A stretch of DNA of 64,000 nt from Catellatospora paridis. GTDB lineage: Bacteria; Actinomycetota; Actinomycetes; Mycobacteriales; Micromonosporaceae. Shown in pieces: positions 50,140-57,967 of the stretch. The stretch is taken from assembly GCF_009720365.1 (NCBI RefSeq), contig NZ_WBZD01000017.1, positions 1-64,000 of the forward strand. Reading direction: 5' to 3'. The position numbers and the translations under genes are program-made. The notes beneath the pieces were generated by a model, which was not told the DNA's origin, did no database searches, and worked only from the letters and a program-made list of their open reading frames with translations. The stretch's first letter is position 1; each line of letters starts with the position of its first letter.

Positions 50140-52143
50140 ATGCAGCAAATACGCAACGCCTGGACCATCGACGGTCCGGGACCGGGGCACGAGACGCCAC
50201 CGGCGCCAGGTCAGGCCGACCCGGCGCCGGGCCGGACCCGCTTCCAACTGCTCGGGCCGCTGACCATCACCGACGGCTCGGACTCCGTCGTGCTCGCACC
50301 GTCGAAGCCGACGATCCTGCTGGCCGTGCTGCTGCTCAACCCCAACGCGGTGGTCTCGGTCGGGGCACTGCAGCGCGCGATCTGGGGCGAGGACCAGCCG
50401 GTCACCGCGAAGGCCGCGCTGCAGACCTGCGCCATGCGACTGCGGCAGCTGTTCGGCCGGCACGGCATCGTCGCCAACGCCATCGAGACCGTGCCCGGCG
50501 GTTACCGCATCCTGGCCGGCCCGCAGTCGCTGGACCTGCTCAGGTTCCGCGAGCTGGTGCGCCGGGCAGCCGCGGAGGTCGACGCCGAGGCCGAGCTCTC
50601 GCTGCTGGAGGGCGCGCTGTCGCTGTGGCGCGGCCCGCTGCTCACCAACGTGCCCTCGGACGCCCTGCACCGCGACGTGGTGCCGCGGGTGACCGAGGAG
50701 CGGCTGAAGGTGCTGGAGCGGGCCAGCGACATCAAGATCTCGCTCGGCCGGTCCCGGTCGGCGCTGGTCGACCTGTGGGAGGCCGCGCGCAGCCACCCCG
50801 GCCACGAACGTTTCGGTGAGCAGCTCATCGAGGCGCTCTACCGCACCGGCCGGCAGGCCGACGCGCTCAGCGAGATCCGCCGGATCAAGGAGTACCTGCT
50901 CGACGAGCTGGGTGTCGATCCGGGGCGCGGGCTGCAGCGGCTCGAGATGGTCATCCTGCGGGGCGAGGAGCTGCCGCCGGTGGCTGTGGCCGAGCGGCCC
51001 GATCCCGGCCCCGCCGCCTCGGCGGTGCCCGTCGCCACGCACGGCATGCCGACGGTGTCCAGCTTCACCGGGCGGGCCGTGGTCAGCGACGCGATCGTCG
51101 CCCGGCTGGCCGATCCCGGCGCGGCGACCGTGCTGCTCACCGGGCCGCCCGGGATCGGCAAGACGGCGCTGGCCGTGCACGTCGCCGGGCTCGTCCAGGC
51201 GGGCTTTCCCGGCGGCGAGCTGTTCGTGGCGATGACCGGCCCGGACGGGCTGGCCCGCCCGGCCGCAGAGATCACTCGGCAGCTCGACGCCGCCTTCGGG
51301 CCGGCCGGCCACCGGCCGGTGACCGGCAATCCGCGCGGCCTGCTGGTGCTCGACGACGTGCTCGGGGTGGAGCAGGTGCGCCCGCTGCTGCCGGGTTACG
51401 GCGCGGCCGCGGGCAACGCCGTCGTCATCACCAGCCAGCGCAGCCTCGCCGGCCTGGTCGCCACGCACGGCGGCTGGGTGCACCGGCTGGACGTGCTGGA
51501 CCCCGACGAGTCCGACCAGCTGCTGGCCACGGTGCTCGGCGCGGAGCGGTCCGGGGCCGAGCCACACGAGCTGTCCCGGCTCGCCATCGCCTGCGGCCAC
51601 CTGCCGCTGGCGCTGCGCATCGTCGGCGCGCGGCTGCAGACCCGCCCCCGCCTGCGCATCGCCGACGCGGTGACCTGGCTGCGCGACGACCGGATCGCCC
51701 GGCTCGCGCTGCCCGACGAGCCGCTGCTGTCGGTGCGCAACAGCTTCCAGCGGGCGCTGGCCCGCCTGGAACCAGCCCTCGCCGAAGCCTTCACCAGGCT
51801 CGGCGCGGCCGCTGACCCCGTCTTCACGGTCACCGACAGCGCCCAGCTGTTCGGTGCCGCTCGCGCGTCGGCCGAAGAGCTGTTGGACCAGCTTGTCGAC
51901 GCGAACCTCCTGGAGGAAGGGCCGGGCCACTACGCGCTGCACGAACTGCTGTGGCTGTACGCGCGCAGCCGGCTCGTGCCAGCGGTGGCCGAACCGGTCG
52001 GCCCGGCCCTTCCCCGCACCACCGGCACCACCCGCCTGGTCGACGTCAACCGCAAACCCAGCGCCGCGCGTACCGCCGGCCGCGGCATGGTCGCCATCCC
52101 GGGCGAACCGGCCGTATCCCTCCGCGTTGTCAACGCCGCATAG
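50140..52143 (+). CDS. SARP-family regulator with NB-ARC domain (AfsR-like, no TPR), probable cluster activator
   Basis: The 667-residue protein has an OmpR-type winged helix (FQLLGPLTITDGSDSVVLAPSKPTILLAVLLLNPNAVVSVGALQRAIWG), the BTAD bacterial transcriptional activation domain (LDLLRFRELVRRAAAEVDAEAELSLLEGALSLWRGPLL to about residue 285), and an NB-ARC ATPase domain with P-loop LLTGPPGIGKTALAV and LLVLDDVL (Walker B). The TPR part of AfsR is missing. SARPs activate antibiotic clusters by binding direct repeats upstream of the promoter. GAGAGGT lies nine bases before the ATG. It directly precedes the biosynthetic genes and is probably their activator. Confidence 0.88.
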   Translation: MQQIRNAWTIDGPGPGHETPPAPGQADPAPGRTRFQLLGPLTITDGSDSVVLAPSKPTILLAVLLLNPNAVVSVGALQRAIWGEDQPVTAKAALQTCAMRLRQLFGRHGIVANAIETVPGGYRILAGPQSLDLLRFRELVRRAAAEVDAEAELSLLEGALSLWRGPLLTNVPSDALHRDVVPRVTEERLKVLERASDIKISLGRSRSALVDLWEAARSHPGHERFGEQLIEALYRTGRQADALSEIRRIKEYLLDELGVDPGRGLQRLEMVILRGEELPPVAVAERPDPGPAASAVPVATHGMPTVSSFTGRAVVSDAIVARLADPGAATVLLTGPPGIGKTALAVHVAGLVQAGFPGGELFVAMTGPDGLARPAAEITRQLDAAFGPAGHRPVTGNPRGLLVLDDVLGVEQVRPLLPGYGAAAGNAVVITSQRSLAGLVATHGGWVHRLDVLDPDESDQLLATVLGAERSGAEPHELSRLAIACGHLPLALRIVGARLQTRPRLRIADAVTWLRDDRIARLALPDEPLLSVRNSFQRALARLEPALAEAFTRLGAAADPVFTVTDSAQLFGAARASAEELLDQLVDANLLEEGPGHYALHELLWLYARSRLVPAVAEPVGPALPRTTGTTRLVDVNRKPSAARTAGRGMVAIPGEPAVSLRVVNAA

Positions 52144-52161
52144 GACAGAGGTGTATCCACC

Positions 52162-54396
52162 ATGACCACCGCCTACGAACGAGTCGCCGACACCCGCCCG
52201 CGGGTCCGCCGTGACCTGCTGTTCACCCGCACACCCGACGGTGTGCTGTTCCACAACTCGCAGGGAGGCTTCCGGGTCAACGCCAAGACGGCGTACCGGC
52301 TGGCGTCGCTGCTGATGCCGCACTTCACCGGTCGCAACCGGGTCGCGGACATCTGCCAGGGGCTCGGCGACGACCAGCGGGAGATGGTCGGCGAGCTGGT
52401 GAGCGCGCTGTACGCACGGGACTTCGCGCGGGCGGCGGAGCCGACCGACGACGGAACCGGCGAGCCGATCCTGGCCGCCGCGGTCGCCGAGCGCTTCGCC
52501 GCGCAGATCGCCTACATCGACCACTACGCCGACGCCCCGGAGACCCGGTTCGACCGGTTCCGGCAGGCCCGGATCGCCGTGCTCGGCGAGTCGCCGGTCG
52601 CCCGCTGGTGCGCCTCCAGCCTGGTCCGCAACGGTGCGGCCGCCATCGGCGTGGTGCCCGGCGGCGGTGAGGCGGCCGACCTGCACGAGCAGAACCTGGC
52701 CGAGGCCGCCGAGCTCACCGCGGCCGCCGCGCCGGTGACCATCCTGCCGCTGGGCGGGGCCGGGTCCGTGTTCGACTGGGCCGACCTCGCCGACTACGAC
52801 GTGGTCGTGGTGGCGGGCGGCGAGCGCGCGCCGTACCAGACGCTGCGCCTGCTGTCGGCGGGCGTGCCCGAGGGCAAGACGCTGGTGCCGACCTGGGTCT
52901 TCGGCGAGCGGGCCGTCGTCGGCCCGCTGATGACCGCCGGCTCGACCGGCTGCTGGACCTGCTCCGCGCTGCGGCTGAGCGCCAACGGCGACGCCGGTGT
53001 CGGCGCCGCGCTGTGGAGCACGGTGGCGCTGCCCGAGGCGGTGGCCGCCCCCGTGCGCCGCCCGGGCGGCCCGCTGGCCGCGATGATCGGCAACCTGCTC
53101 GGCTACGAGGTGTTCCGGATCGCCACCGGCGCGCTGCCGGCCGAGACCGCGGGCAAGGTGATCATCCAGAACCTGGCCTCGCTGGACGTGATCAGCGAGC
53201 GGCTGCTGCCGCATCCGCGCTGCCCGCACTGCGGCCCGTCGACGACGGCCGTCGACGACGTGCTCGACACCTCCTGGCGCACCACGGCCGACGTGGTGCT
53301 CGCCGCCGCGGCCGCCGCGCGCGCCGACGCCGAGGCCAACGCCGACGACGCGGCCGATGCCCTGGTCGAGGAGCTCAACGCCCGCGCGATGCTGCTGCAG
53401 CCGCACACCGGCGTGTTCGTGAAGTACACCGACGAGCAGTGGACGCAGACCCCGCTCAAGCTCAGCACCGTCGAGCTGGCCACCGTCGCCGGGCAGCGCC
53501 GCCAGGTGTCCGCCTTCGACGTGCACCACGTCGCGGGCGCGCGCCGCCGGGCACTGCACGAGGCCGCGGTGGTCTACGTGGAGCGGGCGGGACTGCTGCC
53601 CGCCGCGGACCCGGCCCTGCCGCGGTGCGACGCGGCGGCCTTCGGCACGGCCACGGGCGTGCCCGCGGTCGGCGACCCGGCCGGCCCGCAGACCACGGCG
53701 GTCTGCCTGACCACCGGCGAGGCCGTGCAGGTGCCGGTGGCGGCGGTGCAGCCGTTCGGCCCGGCCAACCAGCGGCGGGTCTTCGCCGCCACCCGGGCCG
53801 GTGCGGGCGCGGGCGCCGACCTGACCGAGGCGGTCGGGCAGGGCCTGCTGTCCGCGCTGGCGCACCGGGCGCTGACCGCGGCGATCCGCGGCGGCGAGGT
53901 GACCCGGATCGGGCTGGACACCATGGACGGTGACGCCGAGCTGACCTTCCTGGTCAAGTCGGCGCACAACCTCGGCATCCGGCTCGACCTGCTGCAGCTG
54001 CCGAGCGACGGGGCCGGGCACGCGCTGTTCGCGCGCACCCCCGCGCCCGAGGGGGCCGGCTGGGTGTGGGCGGTGGCCGCCGACACCTCCTGGCAGGCCG
54101 CGGCGCTGGCCGCGGTGCGCGACCTGCTCGGCCAGGTGCAGCTGCGCCAGCAACTGCCCGCGGATGCCGACGTCGACTGCGGCGACCCCGTGCTCGGCGA
54201 CTTCGACGCCGGCACCCTGCACCCGGCCGGGTCCGCCGCCGCGACCCTCGACGCCGCCACCACCTGGACCGGGGTCCTCGACGCGCTGACCTGCCTCGGG
54301 CTGACCGCGCTGGCCGTCCCGACCACCCCCGAGGACCTGCGCACGGCCGGGATCCACACGGCCCGGGTGCTGCTCGCACGGAGGGCCGACCGATGA
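52162..54396 (+). CDS. E1-like TOMM precursor leader-binding protein (ocin-ThiF/F-protein type)
   Basis: The 744-residue protein starts with an RRE-like winged helix (RVRRDLLFTRTPDGVLFHNSQGGFRVNAKTAYRLASLLMPHFTGRNRVADICQGL) that should bind the leader of the precursor. The E1/ThiF-like part follows (RIAVLGESPVARWCASSLVRNGAAAIGVV), with a zinc site of two Cys pairs, CWTC (264, 267) and CPHC (354, 357). The C-terminal half is less conserved. It presents the peptide to the YcaO enzyme, whose ATG overlaps its stop. A good GAGGT ribosome site precedes it. Confidence 0.85.
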   Translation: MTTAYERVADTRPRVRRDLLFTRTPDGVLFHNSQGGFRVNAKTAYRLASLLMPHFTGRNRVADICQGLGDDQREMVGELVSALYARDFARAAEPTDDGTGEPILAAAVAERFAAQIAYIDHYADAPETRFDRFRQARIAVLGESPVARWCASSLVRNGAAAIGVVPGGGEAADLHEQNLAEAAELTAAAAPVTILPLGGAGSVFDWADLADYDVVVVAGGERAPYQTLRLLSAGVPEGKTLVPTWVFGERAVVGPLMTAGSTGCWTCSALRLSANGDAGVGAALWSTVALPEAVAAPVRRPGGPLAAMIGNLLGYEVFRIATGALPAETAGKVIIQNLASLDVISERLLPHPRCPHCGPSTTAVDDVLDTSWRTTADVVLAAAAAARADAEANADDAADALVEELNARAMLLQPHTGVFVKYTDEQWTQTPLKLSTVELATVAGQRRQVSAFDVHHVAGARRRALHEAAVVYVERAGLLPAADPALPRCDAAAFGTATGVPAVGDPAGPQTTAVCLTTGEAVQVPVAAVQPFGPANQRRVFAATRAGAGAGADLTEAVGQGLLSALAHRALTAAIRGGEVTRIGLDTMDGDAELTFLVKSAHNLGIRLDLLQLPSDGAGHALFARTPAPEGAGWVWAVAADTSWQAAALAAVRDLLGQVQLRQQLPADADVDCGDPVLGDFDAGTLHPAGSAAATLDAATTWTGVLDALTCLGLTALAVPTTPEDLRTAGIHTARVLLARRADR

Positions 54397-56312
54397 CCAC
54401 CGCGCAGGTCCTGTGGGACCGCACCTGCGCGCCGCTCGACGCCGCGCTGCGCCGCAGCGCCCAGCGCTGGGGCGGGACGCGCCGGCCGGTCGAGGTGAGC
54501 GCGCTCGGGGTACGCGACGAGCTGTCGCGTCCCGCGACCGAGGCGTCGGCGGGCGGCGTGCCCGTGCACGTGTACGGCCGCACCGCCATCGTGGGCCCGA
54601 TCGGCACGGCCGGCGCCTGCGGGCGCTGCCTGGCCCGGCGGTGGCAGTCGATCCGCTCGACGGAGCTGCGGGACGCGCTGGAGCTCGGCTCGGACACCGA
54701 GGCGGTCGGGGACAACCCGTACGCGACGGCGTTCGCCGCCGACACGGTCGCCGCCCTGATCACCGAGCTGGTCCGCGCGGAGCAGACGGCGCGCGCCGAC
54801 GCGGCGGCCTGCGTCTACCAGGTCGACCTGGAGACGCTGCGGGTGCGGCGCTGGCCGCTGGTGCCCGACGCCGAGTGCCCCGACTGCGCCCGGCAGCTCG
54901 ACGACACCGCCGAAGGCGCGCAGATCACGCTGCGTCCCGCGCCGAAGCTGGACCAGAACTCGTTCCGGGTGCGCCGGGTCGAGGACTACGGCTTCGAACT
55001 GGAGGCCTTCGCCAACCCCGTGTGCGGGGCGCTGAGCACCAACCTGCTCTACGACATGTCCTCGGTGTCCACCTCGCCGACCATCGGCGCGTTCACCCTG
55101 CGCTCCGGGGTGTACCTGCGGGAGACGCTCTACGGCGGCCACGCCGACACGTACGCCCGCAGCGCGCGCATCGGGGTGCTGGAGGGCATGGAACGGGCCG
55201 CCGGGCTGCGTGCCCGCGCCAAACCGGCGAAGGTCGTCGCGTCGCTGCTCGAACTGGGCGACGCCGCGCTCGACCCGCGGGTGTGCGGGGTGCACTCCGA
55301 CGAGTTCTACGAGAAGAACCCCTACGTCACCCGGTTCACCCCGGAGCGGGAGATCCCCTGGGTGTACGGCTGGTCGTTGCGCGACCAGCGGCCCGTGCTC
55401 GTGCCCGAGGTGCTGGTGTACTACCACGCCACCGGCATGGAGAACCGGTTCGTGCAGGAGACCTCCAACGGCTGCGCCTCCGGCGGGTCGCTGGAGGAGG
55501 CCATCTACTTCGGGCTCATGGAGCTCGTCGAGCGCGACGCGTTCCTGCTGATGTGGCACGGGCGCAGCGCGCTGCCGGAGATCGACCCCCAGTCCAGCGC
55601 CCGGCCGGCGACCCGGCACATGGTGGACCGGATGGCGATGTACGGCTACCAGGCCCGCTTCTTCGACACCCGCATCACCTTCGACATCCCGGTGGTCACC
55701 GGCGTGGCCGTACGCCGCGACGGGGGCCTGGGCACGCTGTGCTTCGGCGGCGGCGCGAGCCTCGACCCGGAGGCGGCGATGAGCGCCGCGCTGTGCGAGA
55801 TCGCCACCGACTCGGTGAAGGTGCGCGGGCGCACGCTGGCCGACGAGGCCCGGCTGCGCACGCTGACCGAGGACTTCGACCTGGTCCGCGGCCTGCACGA
55901 CCACCCGCTGATGTACGGCGTGCCGCAGATGCGGCGCTACGCCGAGTTCCTCATCGGACCGGAGGGGCAGCCGCACACGCCCGCACGCCCGGTCGCCGAG
56001 ATCTACGGGGGCAGCCGCCCCGCCCCGCCGCTCGCCATCGACCTGCGCGAGGACCTGCAGCGCTGCGTGGAGGCGGTGGCGGACAAGGGCTTCGACGTGA
56101 TCGTGGTCGACCAGACCATGCCCGAGCAGCGCGACCTCGGCCTGCACACGGTCAGCGTGCTGGTGCCCGGACTGCTGCCGATCGACTTCGGCTGGATGCG
56201 CCAGCGGGCCCCGCTGATGCCCCGGGTGCGCACCGCGCTGCGGGCGGCGGGACTGCGCGACTCCGACCTGCGTCCGCAGGACCTGAACCCGGCGCCACAC
56301 CCCTTCCCCTGA
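54393..56312 (+). CDS. YcaO-domain azoline-forming cyclodehydratase
   Basis: The 639-residue protein has two parts. The first 170 residues hold two further Cys pairs, CGRC (76, 79) and CPDC (162, 165), a second putative zinc site. The YcaO domain follows, with the ATP- and Mg-binding signature ETSNGCASGG then LEEAIYFGLMELVERD (near residue 380). The C-terminus reads PAPHPFP, the PxPxP(xP) tail needed by peptide-cyclising YcaOs. It uses ATP to turn Cys, Ser or Thr of the precursor into thiazolines or (methyl)oxazolines. It is translationally coupled to the E1-like protein. Confidence 0.92.
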   Translation: MTTAQVLWDRTCAPLDAALRRSAQRWGGTRRPVEVSALGVRDELSRPATEASAGGVPVHVYGRTAIVGPIGTAGACGRCLARRWQSIRSTELRDALELGSDTEAVGDNPYATAFAADTVAALITELVRAEQTARADAAACVYQVDLETLRVRRWPLVPDAECPDCARQLDDTAEGAQITLRPAPKLDQNSFRVRRVEDYGFELEAFANPVCGALSTNLLYDMSSVSTSPTIGAFTLRSGVYLRETLYGGHADTYARSARIGVLEGMERAAGLRARAKPAKVVASLLELGDAALDPRVCGVHSDEFYEKNPYVTRFTPEREIPWVYGWSLRDQRPVLVPEVLVYYHATGMENRFVQETSNGCASGGSLEEAIYFGLMELVERDAFLLMWHGRSALPEIDPQSSARPATRHMVDRMAMYGYQARFFDTRITFDIPVVTGVAVRRDGGLGTLCFGGGASLDPEAAMSAALCEIATDSVKVRGRTLADEARLRTLTEDFDLVRGLHDHPLMYGVPQMRRYAEFLIGPEGQPHTPARPVAEIYGGSRPAPPLAIDLREDLQRCVEAVADKGFDVIVVDQTMPEQRDLGLHTVSVLVPGLLPIDFGWMRQRAPLMPRVRTALRAAGLRDSDLRPQDLNPAPHPFP

Positions 56313-56339
56313 GCCGACGACGACGAGAGAGGAACCACC

Positions 56340-57944
56340 GTGGGATACGCCCATGACTACGCCACGGCGATCATGCACCGGGGGCGGGTCGCGATGCCAC
56401 CGTTCAACTTCGAGCCGAACTGGCCGGACGCGCCGCGCAAGAGCAAGTTCTACCCGGACGCGGAGAACCTCCCGCTGCCCGACGCGCCGCCCCCGGCGGA
56501 GGCCACCGTGCAGGCCGGGCTCGACGCGCTCGGCGAGCAGGCGGCCGGGTTCACCCTGCCACTGCTCGGCGGGATGCTGCGCGACTCGTACGGGCTGCTC
56601 GGCCGCCGCCTCGGCGTGCAGGCCAACACCGACATGGCGGCGCTGCCGCAGTACGCGTACGCCAACTGGCACCGGGGCACCGCCTCGGGCGGCGGGCTCT
56701 ACCCGTGCTCCGTCTACTGGGTGTCCGGGTCGAGCGGCCCGATGACCCCCGGGATCTACTACTACGCCAACCCGCAGCACGCCTTCCAGCGGCTGCTCAC
56801 CGGCGACGTGACCGACCGGGTCCGCCGCGCGCTGGGCGACCTGCCGCTGCCGGAGGGGACCGACCAGTTCCTCGTGATCGGCGTGAAGTACTGGCAGAAC
56901 GCCTTCAAGTACAACAGCTTCTCCTACCACGCCGTCAGCATGGACGTCGGCACGGTGCTGCAGACCTGGCGGATGTGGGCGCAGGCACAGGGCCTGCGCA
57001 TCGAGCCCGCGCTGTGGTTCGACGCGGCCGCGCTGGGCGACCTGGTCGGTGCGGGCGGCGACGCAGAAGGCGTCTTCGCGGTCGTGCCGCTGGCCTGGGC
57101 CGGCACCGCGGCGTCCCGGCCGGCCGGGACCGCCGACGGCGAGCTGGGCGACGACCCGGCCCCCGCGGTGCGGCTGCGCGACCGGGAACGGTCGCGGACC
57201 ATGCTGCACTTCCCGACCCTGACGAAGATCCACCGGGCCACCAGCGCGCACGCCGCAGAGCGGCCGGACCCCGGGGCGCTCGCCGCCGCGGCGGCCGTGC
57301 CCGTCCCTGCGGACGGCGAGCGGATCACCCTGCCCGCCCCGCAGCCGCTGGACGCGGGGATCCGGGCCACGCTGCGCAGCCGGCGCAGCAGCTTCGGCCG
57401 GTTCGAGGCCGAGCGGGCGATGACCGCGGGGGAGCTGGGCACGCTGCTCGCGGCGACCGCGACGGCCAACCTCAACGGCGACGCGGGACCGGCCGAGGTG
57501 AACCTGACCAAGCTCTACGCCTTCGTCAACCACGTCCAGGGCGTGCCCGCGGGCAGCTACGAGTACGACCCGAGGGCGCACGCGCTGCGGCTGGTCGACC
57601 CGGTGCCGCCGGGCGACTTCCTGCAGCGCAACTACTTCCTGTCCAACTACAACCTGGAGCAGGCGGGCGCGGTGGTGGTGCCCACCATCCGCACCGCGGC
57701 CGTGCTCGACGCCGTCGGCGACCGCGGCTACAACGTGGTCAACGCGACCATCGGCGCCGTGGCGCAGATCTTCTACACCGCCTCCGCGGCCCTCGATCTG
57801 GGCTGCGGCGTCGCGCTGGGATTCGACAACATCTCGTACATCGAGCAGCTCGGCATCGAGCAGACGGGCGAGATGCCCCTGCTGATCATGCTGGTCGGGC
57901 ACGAGCGTCGCCACCCTGCCGACTTCCGCTACGAGCTGGTCTGA
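56340..57944 (+). CDS. SagB-type azoline dehydrogenase (tandem nitroreductase domains)
   Basis: The 534-residue protein has two nitroreductase-like halves. The first covers about residues 60-260 (NWHRGTASGGGLYPCSVYWVSG, TDQFLVIGVKYWQNAFKYNSFSYHAVSMDVGTVLQTW). The second starts near 330 (LRSRRSSFGRFEAERAMTAGELGTLLAATA, NVVNATIGAVAQIFYTASAALDLGCGVALGF). It should oxidise azolines to azoles with FMN. LanB-containing thiopeptide and goadsporin clusters have the same kind of enzyme. GTG start with AGAGAGGAA upstream. Confidence 0.85.
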   Translation: MGYAHDYATAIMHRGRVAMPPFNFEPNWPDAPRKSKFYPDAENLPLPDAPPPAEATVQAGLDALGEQAAGFTLPLLGGMLRDSYGLLGRRLGVQANTDMAALPQYAYANWHRGTASGGGLYPCSVYWVSGSSGPMTPGIYYYANPQHAFQRLLTGDVTDRVRRALGDLPLPEGTDQFLVIGVKYWQNAFKYNSFSYHAVSMDVGTVLQTWRMWAQAQGLRIEPALWFDAAALGDLVGAGGDAEGVFAVVPLAWAGTAASRPAGTADGELGDDPAPAVRLRDRERSRTMLHFPTLTKIHRATSAHAAERPDPGALAAAAAVPVPADGERITLPAPQPLDAGIRATLRSRRSSFGRFEAERAMTAGELGTLLAATATANLNGDAGPAEVNLTKLYAFVNHVQGVPAGSYEYDPRAHALRLVDPVPPGDFLQRNYFLSNYNLEQAGAVVVPTIRTAAVLDAVGDRGYNVVNATIGAVAQIFYTASAALDLGCGVALGFDNISYIEQLGIEQTGEMPLLIMLVGHERRHPADFRYELV

Positions 57945-57967
57945 GCGAAGGGAATGGAGGGACCGCC

